DNA of 40,114 nucleotides from an uncultured Woeseia sp. GTDB lineage: Bacteria; Pseudomonadota; Gammaproteobacteria; Steroidobacterales; Woeseiaceae. The number at the start of each line of letters is the position of its first letter. The stretch's first letter is position 1. Where the stretch lies: assembly GCA_937925605.1 (NCBI GenBank), contig CALALV010000019.1:1-40114 (forward strand), given 5' to 3'. Shown here in pieces: positions 8,463 to 16,652 of this stretch. A program made the position numbers and the translations under genes. The notes beneath the pieces were generated by a model. That model made no database searches. It was not told where the DNA came from and worked only from the letters and a program-made list of their open reading frames with translations.

Positions 8463-9640
8463 TGGGTACGCTCGGCATCGTTTTCGGCAAGGAGGTCCGC
8501 GACAACCTGCGCGACCGCCGCACGCTGCTGTCGGCTCTGCTGATGGGCCCGCTGTTCGGGCCGATACTGTTTGCCGTCATGATCAACCTGTCGCTCAACC
8601 GGGCGCTCAGCAACGGCGAGGAAGCGCTGGAGTTGCCTACGATCGGCGCCGAGCGCGCACCGAACGTCGTCGAGTTCCTGCGCAGCCGGAATGTCGACGT
8701 CGTCGCCGGGCCGGACAGCCGCGAGGAGGCGCTGGCCGCCGTGGCCAGCGGCCGCCACGACGTGGTCATGATTATCCCGGAGGAGTTCGCGACCGAACTC
8801 GCCGACGGCGTGCCCGCGCGCATCGAGGTGATCTCAGACCAGGCGAACACGACGGCCGAGCGCGAGGCGCGGCGCGCGACCCGGGCGCTCGCCGCGTACA
8901 GCCAGGAGCTTGCGGGCATGCGGCTGATGGTGCGCGGCGTGAACCCGGCCCTGTTGCGCCCGCTCAACATCGACGAGGTCGACGTGTCGACGCCGAGCGG
9001 CCGCTCCGCGATCCTGCTCGGCATGCTGAGTTACTTCTTCCTGTTCGCGCTGCTGACCGGCGGCATGAATCTCGCGATCGACGCGACCGCGGGCGAGCGC
9101 GAGCGCGGCTCCCTCGAGCCGCTGCTCTCGCTGCCGGTGACGCGCGACCAGCTCATCTACGGCAAGATCCTCGCAGCCTGCCTGTTCATGGCGCTGTCGC
9201 TGTCGCTCAGCCTCGTCTCCTTCGCCGCCACGCTGCATTTCCTGCCGCTCGAGCAACTCGGCATGACGCCGAACTTCGGTCCCGCGGTCGTGGTCGCGGG
9301 GTTTTTCCTGCTGCTGCCCTTCACGCTGCTCGGCGCCGCGCTGATGACGCTGGTCGCGTCGTTCACGCGCAGCTACAAGGAGGCGCAGACCTGGCTGTCC
9401 GGCGTGCTGCTGGCGCCGACGCTGCCGATCCTGGTCGTGTCCATCCTGCAGGTGCGGCCGAGCACCGAGCTGATGCTGATCCCGTCGCTGTCGCAGCACC
9501 TGCTGCTGAACGGACTGATTCGCAACGAGCCGACCGACTTCCTGCACGTCGGTGCGTCGGTCGTATCGACACTGGCGCTCGGGCTGCTGCTGACCTACCT
9601 GTGCGCGCGGCTGTATCGCCGCGAAGGACTGCTGGGCTGA
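8462..9640 (+). CDS. natB: ABC-2 type permease, NatB-like
   Basis: Membrane partner of the NatA-like ATPase, 392 residues. Topology is typical of ABC-2/NatB proteins: one membrane helix near the N-terminus (about residues 20-45), a large extracytoplasmic domain (about 50-175), then a cluster of about five helices to the C-terminus. The motif GERERGSLEPLLSLPVTRDQLIYGK at about residues 209-233, just before the later helices, is strongly conserved in this family. The start ATG shares one base with the upstream stop (TGATG), so translation is coupled. The cupin gene starts 8 bp after the stop. Confidence 0.88.
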   Translation: MGTLGIVFGKEVRDNLRDRRTLLSALLMGPLFGPILFAVMINLSLNRALSNGEEALELPTIGAERAPNVVEFLRSRNVDVVAGPDSREEALAAVASGRHDVVMIIPEEFATELADGVPARIEVISDQANTTAEREARRATRALAAYSQELAGMRLMVRGVNPALLRPLNIDEVDVSTPSGRSAILLGMLSYFFLFALLTGGMNLAIDATAGERERGSLEPLLSLPVTRDQLIYGKILAACLFMALSLSLSLVSFAATLHFLPLEQLGMTPNFGPAVVVAGFFLLLPFTLLGAALMTLVASFTRSYKEAQTWLSGVLLAPTLPILVVSILQVRPSTELMLIPSLSQHLLLNGLIRNEPTDFLHVGASVVSTLALGLLLTYLCARLYRREGLLG

Positions 9641-9648
9641 CCCGGGCC

Positions 9649-9960
9649 ATGAAGTTCTGGCGGGCTGCGGAATTCACCGGGACGCGCGCCTGGGAGGCGC
9701 TGACCATCGCCGAGATGGACGGCATCACGACCCGGCTGCACTGGACCGACGCGCCCTACCATTGGCACGTCAACGACGGGGAGGAGGTGTTCGTCGTGCT
9801 GGACGGCACGGTCGACATGCATTGCCGCGTCAACGGCAGCGAACGGGTCCGCCGCATGCGGGCGGGCGACATCTTTTTTGCCGGGTCGGGCACCGAGCAC
9901 GTCGCGCACCCGCAGGGCGTGGCGCGCATCCTCGTGATCGAGCGCGCCGGCAGCGAGTAG
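9649..9960 (+). CDS. Small cupin-domain protein
   Basis: A single-domain beta-barrel protein of 103 residues from the ATG at 9649. The first cupin motif is visible as YHWHVNDGEEVFVVLDGTVDMH (about residues 37-58), with the histidines and glutamate that normally bind a metal. The second motif is in GDIFFAGSGTEHVAHP, with its histidine near residue 84. Such small cupins may act as isomerases, dioxygenases or ligand sensors; nothing here decides between them. It follows natB by 8 bp, so it is probably the last gene of the hydrolase-natA-natB transcript. It runs convergent to mnmE, whose stop is 15 bp away. Confidence 0.85.
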   Translation: MKFWRAAEFTGTRAWEALTIAEMDGITTRLHWTDAPYHWHVNDGEEVFVVLDGTVDMHCRVNGSERVRRMRAGDIFFAGSGTEHVAHPQGVARILVIERAGSE

Positions 9961-9975
9961 CGTCGACGCCCGCGG

Positions 9976-11328
9976 CTACTTGCCGATACAGAACTCCGCA
10001 AAGATGCGCCCGAGCAGCTCGTCGCTCGTGACCTGGCCGGTGATGCGGCCCAGCTCGTCCTGCGCGAGCTTGAGCTCCTCGGCCAGCAGTTCGCCCGCGC
10101 GTTCGCGCTCGAGCGCGAGGATGCCCGTCTCGAAGTGAGCACGCGCCGCGGCAAGTGCCGCCAGGTGCCGCTGACGGGCCGTGAACGCGCCCTCCCCCGT
10201 GTCGCCGAGGCCGGCGAGTTCGGCCAGCCGGGCGCGCAGCTCGTCGAGGCCCGCGCCGGTCTTTGCCGAGACGCACACGGCGTCCGCGGGCAGGTTGTCG
10301 CGCGCCGCAGCATCGAGCAGGTCGAGCTTGTTCAGGACCTCTATCACCGGCAGGCCGTCCGGCAGTGGCTCGGGCGGCGCCCGCTCCTCGTCCGGGGCAC
10401 TGGCATCGACGATCAGGAGCGCCGCGTCGGCGCCCGCCAGCGCCTCGCGCGCCCGCCGTATGCCCTCCGCCTCGATCCGGTCAGGGTCCTCGCGCAGGCC
10501 GGCCGTGTCGACGAGCTCGACGACGACGCCGTCCAGGTCGATGCGCTCCCTGAGGATGTCGCGGGTCGTGCCGGCGACCTCGGTGACGATCGCCGTGTCC
10601 TCGCCGGACAGCGCGTTCATGAGGCTCGACTTGCCCGCGTTCGGGCGGCCGACGATCACGACCTGCAGGCCGTCGTTCAGCAAGCGGCCGGTCGCCGCGC
10701 GGCGCGCCAGCTCGTCGAAGTGCGCGGCGACCGCGGCGATGCGTTCGCTCAGCTCGCGATCGGACAGGAAGTCGAGCTCCTCGTCGGGGAAGTCGATCGC
10801 GGCCTCGACGTAGACGCGCAGCAGCGTCAGCTCCTCGACCAGCGCGTCGACGGCCTGCGAGAACGCGCCGGCCAGCGTGCGCAGCGCGGCCCGCGCAGCC
10901 TGCCGCGTACCGCTGCCGATCAGGTCGGCGATCGCCTCGGCCTGGGCCAGGTCCAGCTTGTCGTTCAGGAAGGCGCGGCGCGAGAACTCGCCGGGCTCGG
11001 CGTGGCGCGCGCCCAGCGCGGTCGCCGCCGAGACCAGCTCTGCGACGACGACCGGGCCGCCGTGCGCGTGCAGCTCAAGCACGTCCTCGCCGGTGAACGA
11101 GGCGGGAGCCGGGAACCAGAGCGCGAGCCCGACGTCGACCAGCTCGCCCGCGGCGTCGCGGAAGCGTCGCAGCGCGGCCTGGCGCGGCGCCGGCAGGCGG
11201 CCGAGCAGGCGTTCGCCGATCGCCGCCGCCTGCCGCCCCGACAGGCGGACGACGGCGACGCCGCCGCGGCCGGCTGGTGTGGCCGGCGCGACGATCGTAT
11301 CGTCGGCGTACGCAATGCTCGTGCTCAT
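9976..11328 (-). CDS. mnmE: tRNA modification GTPase MnmE (TrmE)
   Basis: Partner of MnmG in wobble-uridine modification; 450 residues, close to the 454 of E. coli. The N-terminal formyl-THF-binding domain begins with DTIVAPATPAGRGGVAVVRLSG. The G domain shows G1 GRPNAGKSS near residue 223, G3 DTAGLRED, and G4 NKLDLL. The C-terminus ends in FCIGK, containing the conserved cysteine of the family. It starts only 26 bp from the divergent hydrolase-OsmC gene, so the promoters of the two genes must overlap each other or the opposing coding sequence. Confidence 0.97.
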   Translation of the reverse strand: MSTSIAYADDTIVAPATPAGRGGVAVVRLSGRQAAAIGERLLGRLPAPRQAALRRFRDAAGELVDVGLALWFPAPASFTGEDVLELHAHGGPVVVAELVSAATALGARHAEPGEFSRRAFLNDKLDLAQAEAIADLIGSGTRQAARAALRTLAGAFSQAVDALVEELTLLRVYVEAAIDFPDEELDFLSDRELSERIAAVAAHFDELARRAATGRLLNDGLQVVIVGRPNAGKSSLMNALSGEDTAIVTEVAGTTRDILRERIDLDGVVVELVDTAGLREDPDRIEAEGIRRAREALAGADAALLIVDASAPDEERAPPEPLPDGLPVIEVLNKLDLLDAAARDNLPADAVCVSAKTGAGLDELRARLAELAGLGDTGEGAFTARQRHLAALAAARAHFETGILALERERAGELLAEELKLAQDELGRITGQVTSDELLGRIFAEFCIGK

Positions 11329-11354
11329 CGCGCCGGCAGACGACGGAGGCCGTC

Positions 11355-12572
11355 ATGGCAGGACAACGGATCAGCTTCGAGAACGCGGACGGGCAGCCGC
11401 TCGCCGGCATCGTCGATCGCCCGGCCGGGCCGGTGACGGGCTGTGCCCTGTTCGCACATTGCTTTACCTGTTCCAAGGACCTGAAGGCGGTCCGTTACCT
11501 GTCCGCGGCCCTGAACGCGGCCGGCATCGCGGTGCTGCGCTTCGATTTTACCGGTCTCGGCCAGAGCGAGGGCGAGTTTGCGGACTCGTCGTTCTCGGCG
11601 AACGTCGACGACCTCGTGCGCGCGGCCGGCTGGATGCGCGACCACGACCTGCCGCCCGGCCTGCTGATCGGCCACTCGCTCGGCGGCGCCGCCGCGCTCG
11701 CCGCTGCGCCGGCGATCCCGGAAACCAGGGCGGTCGCGACCATCGGCGCGCCGGCGCGCCCGGCGCACGTGAAAAAACTGTTCGCGGCCCACGCCGGCGA
11801 CATCGCGGAGCGCGGCGCGGCGCAGGTCGAACTCGGCGGCCGGCCGTTCACGATCAGCCGGCAGTTCGTCGACGACCTCGAGCGGCAGGGGCTGCCCGGG
11901 AGCCTCGCCCGCCTGCGCAAGCCGCTCCTGGTCATGCACGCGCCGCTCGACACGACGGTCTCGATAGACAATGCCGGCGAGATCTTCATGGCGGCGAAAC
12001 ACCCGAAGAGTTTCGTGAGCCTCGACGATGCCGATCACTTGCTGAGCCGCAGCGAGGACGCCCGCTATGCCGGGCGCGTGCTCGCGGCCTGGGCCAGCCG
12101 TTACCTGGCCGAACCCGGGCTGCCGGCCGAACCGCAGAGTGCGCGCAATGCCGTTGTCGCGCGCACACCGGCCGGCGGCTTCCGCACGGATCTCGTCGCG
12201 TCCGGTCACCGGCTGGTCGCCGACGAGCCGGAGTCCTACGGCGGCACGAACCTCGGGCCGACGCCCTACGACCTGCTCGGCGCCGCGCTCGCGAGCTGCA
12301 CGACGATGACGCTGCAGATGTACGCGCGGCACAAGAAGCTCGACCTCGACGTCGCGACGGCGCGCGTCACGCACGACAAGGTCCACGCCGGCGACTGCGA
12401 GGACTGCGAGAGCCGGGACGGCAAGATCGACGAGTTCCGGCGCGAACTCGTGCTCGAGGGCGAGCTGTCTGCGGCCGAGCGCGAGCGGCTGCTGGAGATC
12501 GCCGACCGCTGCCCCGTGCACCGCACGCTGCACGGCGAGATCCGCGTGCGGACGCGGCTGGCCGAGGACTGA
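11355..12572 (+). CDS. Bifunctional alpha/beta hydrolase - OsmC family protein
   Basis: A natural fusion of 405 residues from the ATG at 11355, chosen because GGAGG lies at 11345-11349 with 5-bp spacing. The N-terminal half (about 1-255) is an alpha/beta hydrolase with HCFTCSKD, the nucleophile elbow GHSLGG near residue 100, and a likely acid/histidine pair in the APLDTTV and DADHLL segments. The C-terminal half (about 270-405) is an OsmC/Ohr-like peroxidase domain with the two redox cysteines in ALASCTTMTL and CPVHRTL. An extra DCEDC motif lies between them, which is usual for this fusion family. OsmC proteins reduce organic hydroperoxides with thiols; the hydrolase half may feed it ester substrates, but that is inference. 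Confidence 0.9.
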   Translation: MAGQRISFENADGQPLAGIVDRPAGPVTGCALFAHCFTCSKDLKAVRYLSAALNAAGIAVLRFDFTGLGQSEGEFADSSFSANVDDLVRAAGWMRDHDLPPGLLIGHSLGGAAALAAAPAIPETRAVATIGAPARPAHVKKLFAAHAGDIAERGAAQVELGGRPFTISRQFVDDLERQGLPGSLARLRKPLLVMHAPLDTTVSIDNAGEIFMAAKHPKSFVSLDDADHLLSRSEDARYAGRVLAAWASRYLAEPGLPAEPQSARNAVVARTPAGGFRTDLVASGHRLVADEPESYGGTNLGPTPYDLLGAALASCTTMTLQMYARHKKLDLDVATARVTHDKVHAGDCEDCESRDGKIDEFRRELVLEGELSAAERERLLEIADRCPVHRTLHGEIRVRTRLAED

Positions 12573-12582
12573 GCGCCGCGGG

Positions 12583-14289
12583 TCAGTCCTTTTTCTTTTG
12601 CGCCTTGCCCGAGGCCTTGCGGTCTTCCTGCTCGACGACCTTGTTGATCTGCCACTGCTGCGCGATCGACAGCAGCGTGTTCGTGACCCAGTACAGCACC
12701 AGCCCGGACGGGAAGAACGCGAAGAAGGCCGTGAACACGATCGGCATGATCTGCATGACCTTCGCCTGCACCGGGTCGGCCGGCGCCGGGTTGAGCTTTT
12801 GCTGACCGAGCATCGCCGCGCCCATGATGATCGGCAGGATGAAGTAGGGGTCGCGGCTCGACAGGTCGGTGATCCAGCCGGCGAACGGCGCCTGGCGCAT
12901 CTCGACCGACTCGAGCAACACCCAGTAGAAGGCGAGGAAGAACGGCATCTGGATCAGGATCGGCAGGCAGCCCGCGGCGGGGTTCACCTTCTCGCGCTTG
13001 TACAGCTCCATCATCTGCTGCGAGAGCTGCTGCCGGTCGTCCTTGTAGCGCTCCTGCAGCGCCTTCATGCGCGGCTGCAGCTTGCGCATCTTGGCCATCG
13101 AGCGGCCGCTCTTTTCGGTCAGCTTGTAGAAGGCGAGCTTGATCAGGATCGTCACGATGATGATCGCGACACCCCAGTTCTTCACCCAGTCATAGACGAT
13201 GCTCAGCAGCCAGAACAGCGGCTCGGACAGGATCGTCAGCAGCCCGTAGTCGACGGTCAGCTTGAGCGTCGGCGCGATTTCCTCGAGCTGCTCCTGGAGC
13301 TTGGGGCCGACGAACAGCGTCGTCTCGAAACGGTGCGACTGCCCTGCCGGCACGGTCAGCGGCTGGCCCACGGTGCTTGCGCGCGCGACGTTGTTCGCGG
13401 CGCGCACCGCGTAGCTGAAAGGCTCGCCCGCCGGCGGCACGACCGCGCTCAGGAAGTGATGCTGGATCGTCGCGACCCAGCCGTTGGACGTCGAGAGCTG
13501 CACGCCGCCGCCGGTGATGTCGTCGCGGTCCAGCTTCTCGGACTTTTCGCCGTCGTAGATGATCGGCCCGTCGAAGGAATACGAGTCGACGTCGAACATC
13601 GAGCGGTCCGGGTCGTAGGAACGCCGCTGGAGCTGCGCGTACTGCGCGCCGGTCCAGTCCGCGGCCGACGCGTTGTCGAGCTCCTGCACTACGTCGATAC
13701 GGTAGCTGCCGCGCGTAAAGCGGTAGCGCTTCGTCACGGTCACGCCGTTGCCGTCGTCCCAGGTCAGCGGCACCACCAGCTCGTCCGCGTCGCCGAGCGC
13801 ATAGCTGTCGCGGTCGGCGCGGAACAGCGCCTTCTGGTTCGGCGCCGGCGCGTCCGGGTCGCGGGTCAGCAGCCCCGTCTGCAGCAGGCCGAGATTTTCG
13901 CGGCGCGTGCTGAGCAGCGTGACCGGCTCGTCCGGCCGCTCCTTCGCGACCGGGTAACGGAACAGGTCGGCACGCTGCAGCGTGCCGCCGCGGGTGCTGA
14001 TCTCCAGCGCCAGCACGTCGGTCGTCACGCGTATGACGGCGTCGCCCCGATCCGCGTCGGCAAGTGCCGGCAGTTCCGCCGGGGACGCGGGCTCGTCGCT
14101 GGCCAGCGACGGCACCGCGTCGTCGCTGATTTCGGGCAGGGAGTCCGACGCTGCCGGCATGGCCGGCGCCTCGGCCGTCGGCGCATCGACCGCCGGCGGC
14201 GGCGGCGCGTAGTCGCGGTTCCAGGCCTCCCAGGTGAGGAAGGCCATCAGGCCGAACGTGGCCCAGACCAGCAGTCTCTGATTGTCCAT
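12583..14289 (-). CDS. yidC: Membrane protein insertase YidC
   Basis: Inserts proteins into the inner membrane, alone or with SecYEG; 568 residues (E. coli 548). The N-terminus has the signal-anchor helix (RLLVWATFGLMAFLTWEAW), followed by a long periplasmic beta-domain (about 60-345). The core of conserved helices begins near residue 360. It includes the cytoplasmic stretch GRSMAKMRKLQPRMKALQERY with the conserved arginine, and the hairpin NPAAGCLPILIQMPFFLAFYWVL. The C-terminus is lysine-rich. It lies 52 bp after rnpA; the small yidD gene that commonly sits between rnpA and yidC is absent. Confidence 0.97.
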   Translation of the reverse strand: MDNQRLLVWATFGLMAFLTWEAWNRDYAPPPPAVDAPTAEAPAMPAASDSLPEISDDAVPSLASDEPASPAELPALADADRGDAVIRVTTDVLALEISTRGGTLQRADLFRYPVAKERPDEPVTLLSTRRENLGLLQTGLLTRDPDAPAPNQKALFRADRDSYALGDADELVVPLTWDDGNGVTVTKRYRFTRGSYRIDVVQELDNASAADWTGAQYAQLQRRSYDPDRSMFDVDSYSFDGPIIYDGEKSEKLDRDDITGGGVQLSTSNGWVATIQHHFLSAVVPPAGEPFSYAVRAANNVARASTVGQPLTVPAGQSHRFETTLFVGPKLQEQLEEIAPTLKLTVDYGLLTILSEPLFWLLSIVYDWVKNWGVAIIIVTILIKLAFYKLTEKSGRSMAKMRKLQPRMKALQERYKDDRQQLSQQMMELYKREKVNPAAGCLPILIQMPFFLAFYWVLLESVEMRQAPFAGWITDLSSRDPYFILPIIMGAAMLGQQKLNPAPADPVQAKVMQIMPIVFTAFFAFFPSGLVLYWVTNTLLSIAQQWQINKVVEQEDRKASGKAQKKKD

Positions 14290-14341
14290 GTGTCCCCTGT
14301 TCCTGCCCTGCTCGTGCCCTGCTCGGGCCCCGGTCCCGCTG

Positions 14342-14794
14342 TCAGTCCGGCGCGCTCGCCGGGTCGGCCGCGAGCCGCGCCCAGTGGGCCGCGAGGCTCT
14401 CGAACAGCTCCGCGTTGCGGCGGTTTTCAGCGCCCGGTTTGTTCATGACGACGATGTCGAGGCCGCGGAGCGCGGCCTGCTGCCGGCGAAACGACTCGCG
14501 TATTATCCTTTTCAGCCGGTTTCTTGCTACTGCCCGGCGGCAGTTTTTCTTGGCGATCGCGAGGCCGAGCCGGGCAGCACGCTGGCCGTTCGGTCGGTAG
14601 AGGACGGTGAAGCAGTGATCGCGGCTGCGCCGCGCGCGATCGAAGACCCGGCTGAACGCCTGGGCTTCGGTCAGCCGGCGGTCACGGCCGAAGCGCGCAC
14701 CCGGACGGGCTGAGTCGCTTGTCCTGTCGGCGGTCGACGTGTGCTGGCCGGCGTCGCGGGGATTACGGCGTGAGCTGTGCGCGGCCCTTGGCAC
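14342..14794 (-). CDS. rnpA: Ribonuclease P protein component
   Basis: Protein subunit of RNase P, which trims tRNA 5' leaders. The conserved core is clear: RRLTEAQAFSRVF, LGLAIAKKNCRRAVARNRLKR, and IIRESFR. The start is not clear. Between the rpmH stop and the core there is no ATG, GTG or TTG in frame. The nearest candidates are GTG at 14794 and ATG at 14851, both inside rpmH in another frame. The GTG gives 150 residues, with about 30 extra N-terminal residues compared with typical RnpA (about 110-125), and a 32-bp overlap with rpmH. Neither candidate has a good ribosome binding site. A non-standard start further downstream is possible. Confidence 0.85.
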   Translation of the reverse strand: MPRAAHSSRRNPRDAGQHTSTADRTSDSARPGARFGRDRRLTEAQAFSRVFDRARRSRDHCFTVLYRPNGQRAARLGLAIAKKNCRRAVARNRLKRIIRESFRRQQAALRGLDIVVMNKPGAENRRNAELFESLAAHWARLAADPASAPD

Positions 14795-14897
14795 GGCGGC
14801 GCTTGAGAACGAGGCGGCCGGCTTTCGTGGCCATGCGCGCGCGGAAGCCATGGGTACGTGCCCGCTTCAGTTTGCTGGGCTGGAACGTGCGTTTCAT
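14763..14897 (-). CDS. rpmH: 50S ribosomal protein L34
   Basis: The 44-residue product begins MKRTFQPSKLKRARTHGFRA and continues RMATKAGRLVLKRRRAKGRAQL, matching L34 almost residue for residue across bacteria. It has normal length and is very basic. Upstream on the minus strand is a strong sigma70-type promoter (14969-14997) with a 5' leader of about 65 nt. It heads the rpmH-rnpA-yidC transcript. Its 3' part overlaps the open frame that continues into rnpA. Confidence 0.97.
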   Translation of the reverse strand: MKRTFQPSKLKRARTHGFRARMATKAGRLVLKRRRAKGRAQLTP

Positions 14898-15095
14898 TTG
14901 CCTGTCTCGTGGTCTGTGCTGGCGGCCGGGCAGCGGTCGGACGGCGCCCGGCCAAAAAAGAGCCGGCAAGAGTACGCGGGGGGTATTTGCCTGTCAACAG
15001 AAGGCGTTGCAGGAGCGGCGCGGTGCGCCGGTCGGAGCTCGCTGGCGCGCCTTTTTCTATCGGTATAGACTGGCCCGTCCCGCGGCCGCCCGGCC
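14898..15095. other. Divergent intergenic region between rpmH and dnaA
   Basis: This 198-bp region holds the rpmH promoter (minus strand) and a -10-like TATAGA at 15064-15069 facing dnaA, without a convincing -35. In Pseudomonas this interval carries DnaA boxes, but I see no perfect TTATCCACA on either strand here. A short inverted repeat CCGGC(C)/GCCGG flanking an A/T run at about 14948-14965 would lie in the rpmH leader RNA. Confidence 0.5.
14969..14997 (-). promoter_or_regulatory. Sigma70-type promoter of rpmH-rnpA-yidC
   Basis: On the minus strand, a perfect -35 TTGACA (14992-14997) and a -10 TACTCT (14969-14974) are separated by exactly 17 bp. Transcription should start near 14962, about 65 nt before the rpmH ATG. 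This is the best sigma70-like promoter I found in the window, fitting for ribosomal protein expression. Confidence 0.8.
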
Positions 15096-16454
15096 GTGGC
15101 GACCAGGCGACCGGGGACTTCCTTGCAGGGCAATTCGACGCTGTGGAACCGTTGTGTCCGCGAACTCCAGGCGGAGCTCCCGGAGCAGCAGTTCAATATC
15201 TGGATCCGGCCGTTGCAAGCGGTCGAATCCGGCCAGACGCTGCGCCTGCTCGCCCCGAACCGTTTCGTCGTCGACTGGCTGAAGCAACACTACATCGAGA
15301 CGATCCACCGGCTGGTCGACGGGGTCGACGACTCGGTGTCGGTCGTCATCGAGGTCGGCTCGCGGCAGGCCGCCGGCGTGGCCCCCGGGACGAGCGCGGG
15401 CCCGCGGCCGCAGGCGCGGCCGCGCGACCCGCTGGCCAGCACGCTGAACCCGTCTTTCGTGTTTTCGAGCTTCGTCGAGGGCAAGAGCAACCAGCTGGCC
15501 CGGGCGGCGGCGAGCCAGGTCGGCGAGAATCCCGGCAAGGCCTACAACCCGCTGTTCATCTACGGCGGCGTGGGGCTCGGCAAGACGCACCTGATGCAGG
15601 CGATCGGCAACGCGATGCTCGCGCGTAACCCGAATGCGCGGGTCAGCTACGTGCACTCCGAGCGTTTCGTCGGCGACATGGTCAAGGGGCTGCAGCACAA
15701 CACGATTTCCGCGTTCAAGCGCTCCTACCGCTCGCTGGACGCGCTGCTGATCGACGATATCCAGTTCTTCGCCGGCAAGGAGCGCTCGCAGGAGGAGTTC
15801 TTCCACACGTTCAACGCGCTGCTCGAGGGCCAGCGGCAGATCGTGCTGACCTGCGACCGATACCCGAAGGAGGTCAACGGGCTCGAGGAGCGGCTCAAGT
15901 CCCGTTTCGGCTGGGGCCTGACCGTGGCGATCGACCCGCCCGAACTCGAGACATCCGTGGCGATCCTGATGCAGAAGGCCGAAGCGGCCGGCGTGGCGCT
16001 GCCCGAGGAGGTCGCGTTTTTCATCGCCAAGCGGATCCGGTCGAACGTGCGCGAACTGGAAGGCGCGCTGCGCCGGGTCATGGCGAACTCGGAATTCACG
16101 GGCAAGCCGATCAGCCTGGATTTCGCGAAGGAGGCCCTGCGCGACCTGCTGGCGCTGCAGGAGCGGCTGGTCTCGATCGAGAACATTCAGAAGACCGTCG
16201 CCGACTACTACAAGCTGCGCGTCGGCGACCTGCTGTCGAAGAAGCGCAGCCGCTCTGTGGCCCGGCCGCGCCAGGTGGCGATGGCGCTCGCGAAGGAGCT
16301 GACCAACCACAGTCTCCCGGAGATCGGCGACGCGTTCGGCGGCCGCGATCACACCACGGTGCTGCACGCCTGCCGGCGCATTGCCGGGCTGCGCGAGACA
16401 GAAAAGCGCGTGGACGAGGATTACTTGAATTTGTTGAGAACTCTGACAGGATAA
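15096..16454 (+). CDS. dnaA: Chromosomal replication initiator protein DnaA
   Basis: The initiator ATPase that binds DnaA boxes and opens oriC; 452 residues from GTG at 15096. Domain I starts at LWNRCVRELQAELPEQQFNIWIRPLQA, and a variable linker (about 95-125) is rich in Ala, Gly and Pro. The AAA+ domain has Walker A GGVGLGKTH near residue 157, Walker B LLIDDIQFFAGKE, and a sensor region in LVLTCDRYPKE-like sequence. The C-terminal DNA-binding domain ends with the DnaA signature GRDHTTVLHACRRI. A TTG at 15123 is an alternative start that would give an N-terminus closer to E. coli DnaA. The stop codon abuts the first DnaA box of oriC. Confidence 0.97.
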   Translation: MATRRPGTSLQGNSTLWNRCVRELQAELPEQQFNIWIRPLQAVESGQTLRLLAPNRFVVDWLKQHYIETIHRLVDGVDDSVSVVIEVGSRQAAGVAPGTSAGPRPQARPRDPLASTLNPSFVFSSFVEGKSNQLARAAASQVGENPGKAYNPLFIYGGVGLGKTHLMQAIGNAMLARNPNARVSYVHSERFVGDMVKGLQHNTISAFKRSYRSLDALLIDDIQFFAGKERSQEEFFHTFNALLEGQRQIVLTCDRYPKEVNGLEERLKSRFGWGLTVAIDPPELETSVAILMQKAEAAGVALPEEVAFFIAKRIRSNVRELEGALRRVMANSEFTGKPISLDFAKEALRDLLALQERLVSIENIQKTVADYYKLRVGDLLSKKRSRSVARPRQVAMALAKELTNHSLPEIGDAFGGRDHTTVLHACRRIAGLRETEKRVDEDYLNLLRTLTG

Positions 16455-16463
16455 TGTGGATAA
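16455..16463 (-). promoter_or_regulatory. DnaA box 1
   Basis: TGTGGATAA, the exact reverse complement of the consensus TTATCCACA. It begins on the base directly after the dnaA stop codon and faces opposite to the other two boxes. Confidence 0.88.
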
Positions 16464-16489
16464 CCCGTGCACAGTTTTGTCGCGCGTTT

Positions 16490-16498
16490 TTATCCACA
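16490..16498 (+). promoter_or_regulatory. DnaA box 2
   Basis: A perfect TTATCCACA on the plus strand, preceded by a run of T residues. Confidence 0.88.
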
Positions 16499-16587
16499 GC
16501 TAACGCACAGTTTCGGGATCGGTCCTGCACCGGGTTCCGGGGCGGGATTTCGTGCGTAAGTTGCTGTTTCTAAACGTGCTTTTCGGC

Positions 16588-16596
16588 TTATCCACA
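16588..16596 (+). promoter_or_regulatory. DnaA box 3, next to the unwinding region
   Basis: A perfect TTATCCACA on the plus strand. It is followed by about 15 bp of GC-rich sequence and then the AT-rich segment, which is the layout of an origin unwinding system. Confidence 0.88.
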
Positions 16597-16609
16597 GACC
16601 GGGGCCGAC

Positions 16610-16652
16610 TCTACAATAACTAAAATAGATTTATTTCCAATATTTATTAACA
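16610..16652 (+). other. AT-rich DNA unwinding element with DnaA-trio-like triplets
   Basis: About 43 bp with very few G or C bases. From 16612 the sequence reads as consecutive triplets TAC, AAT, AAC, TAA, AAT, AGA; five in a row have A in the middle position, the most conserved feature of DnaA-trio elements. The distance and the GC-rich spacer from DnaA box 3 fit the basal unwinding arrangement described for other bacteria. Trio assignment is inference from pattern. Confidence 0.65.
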
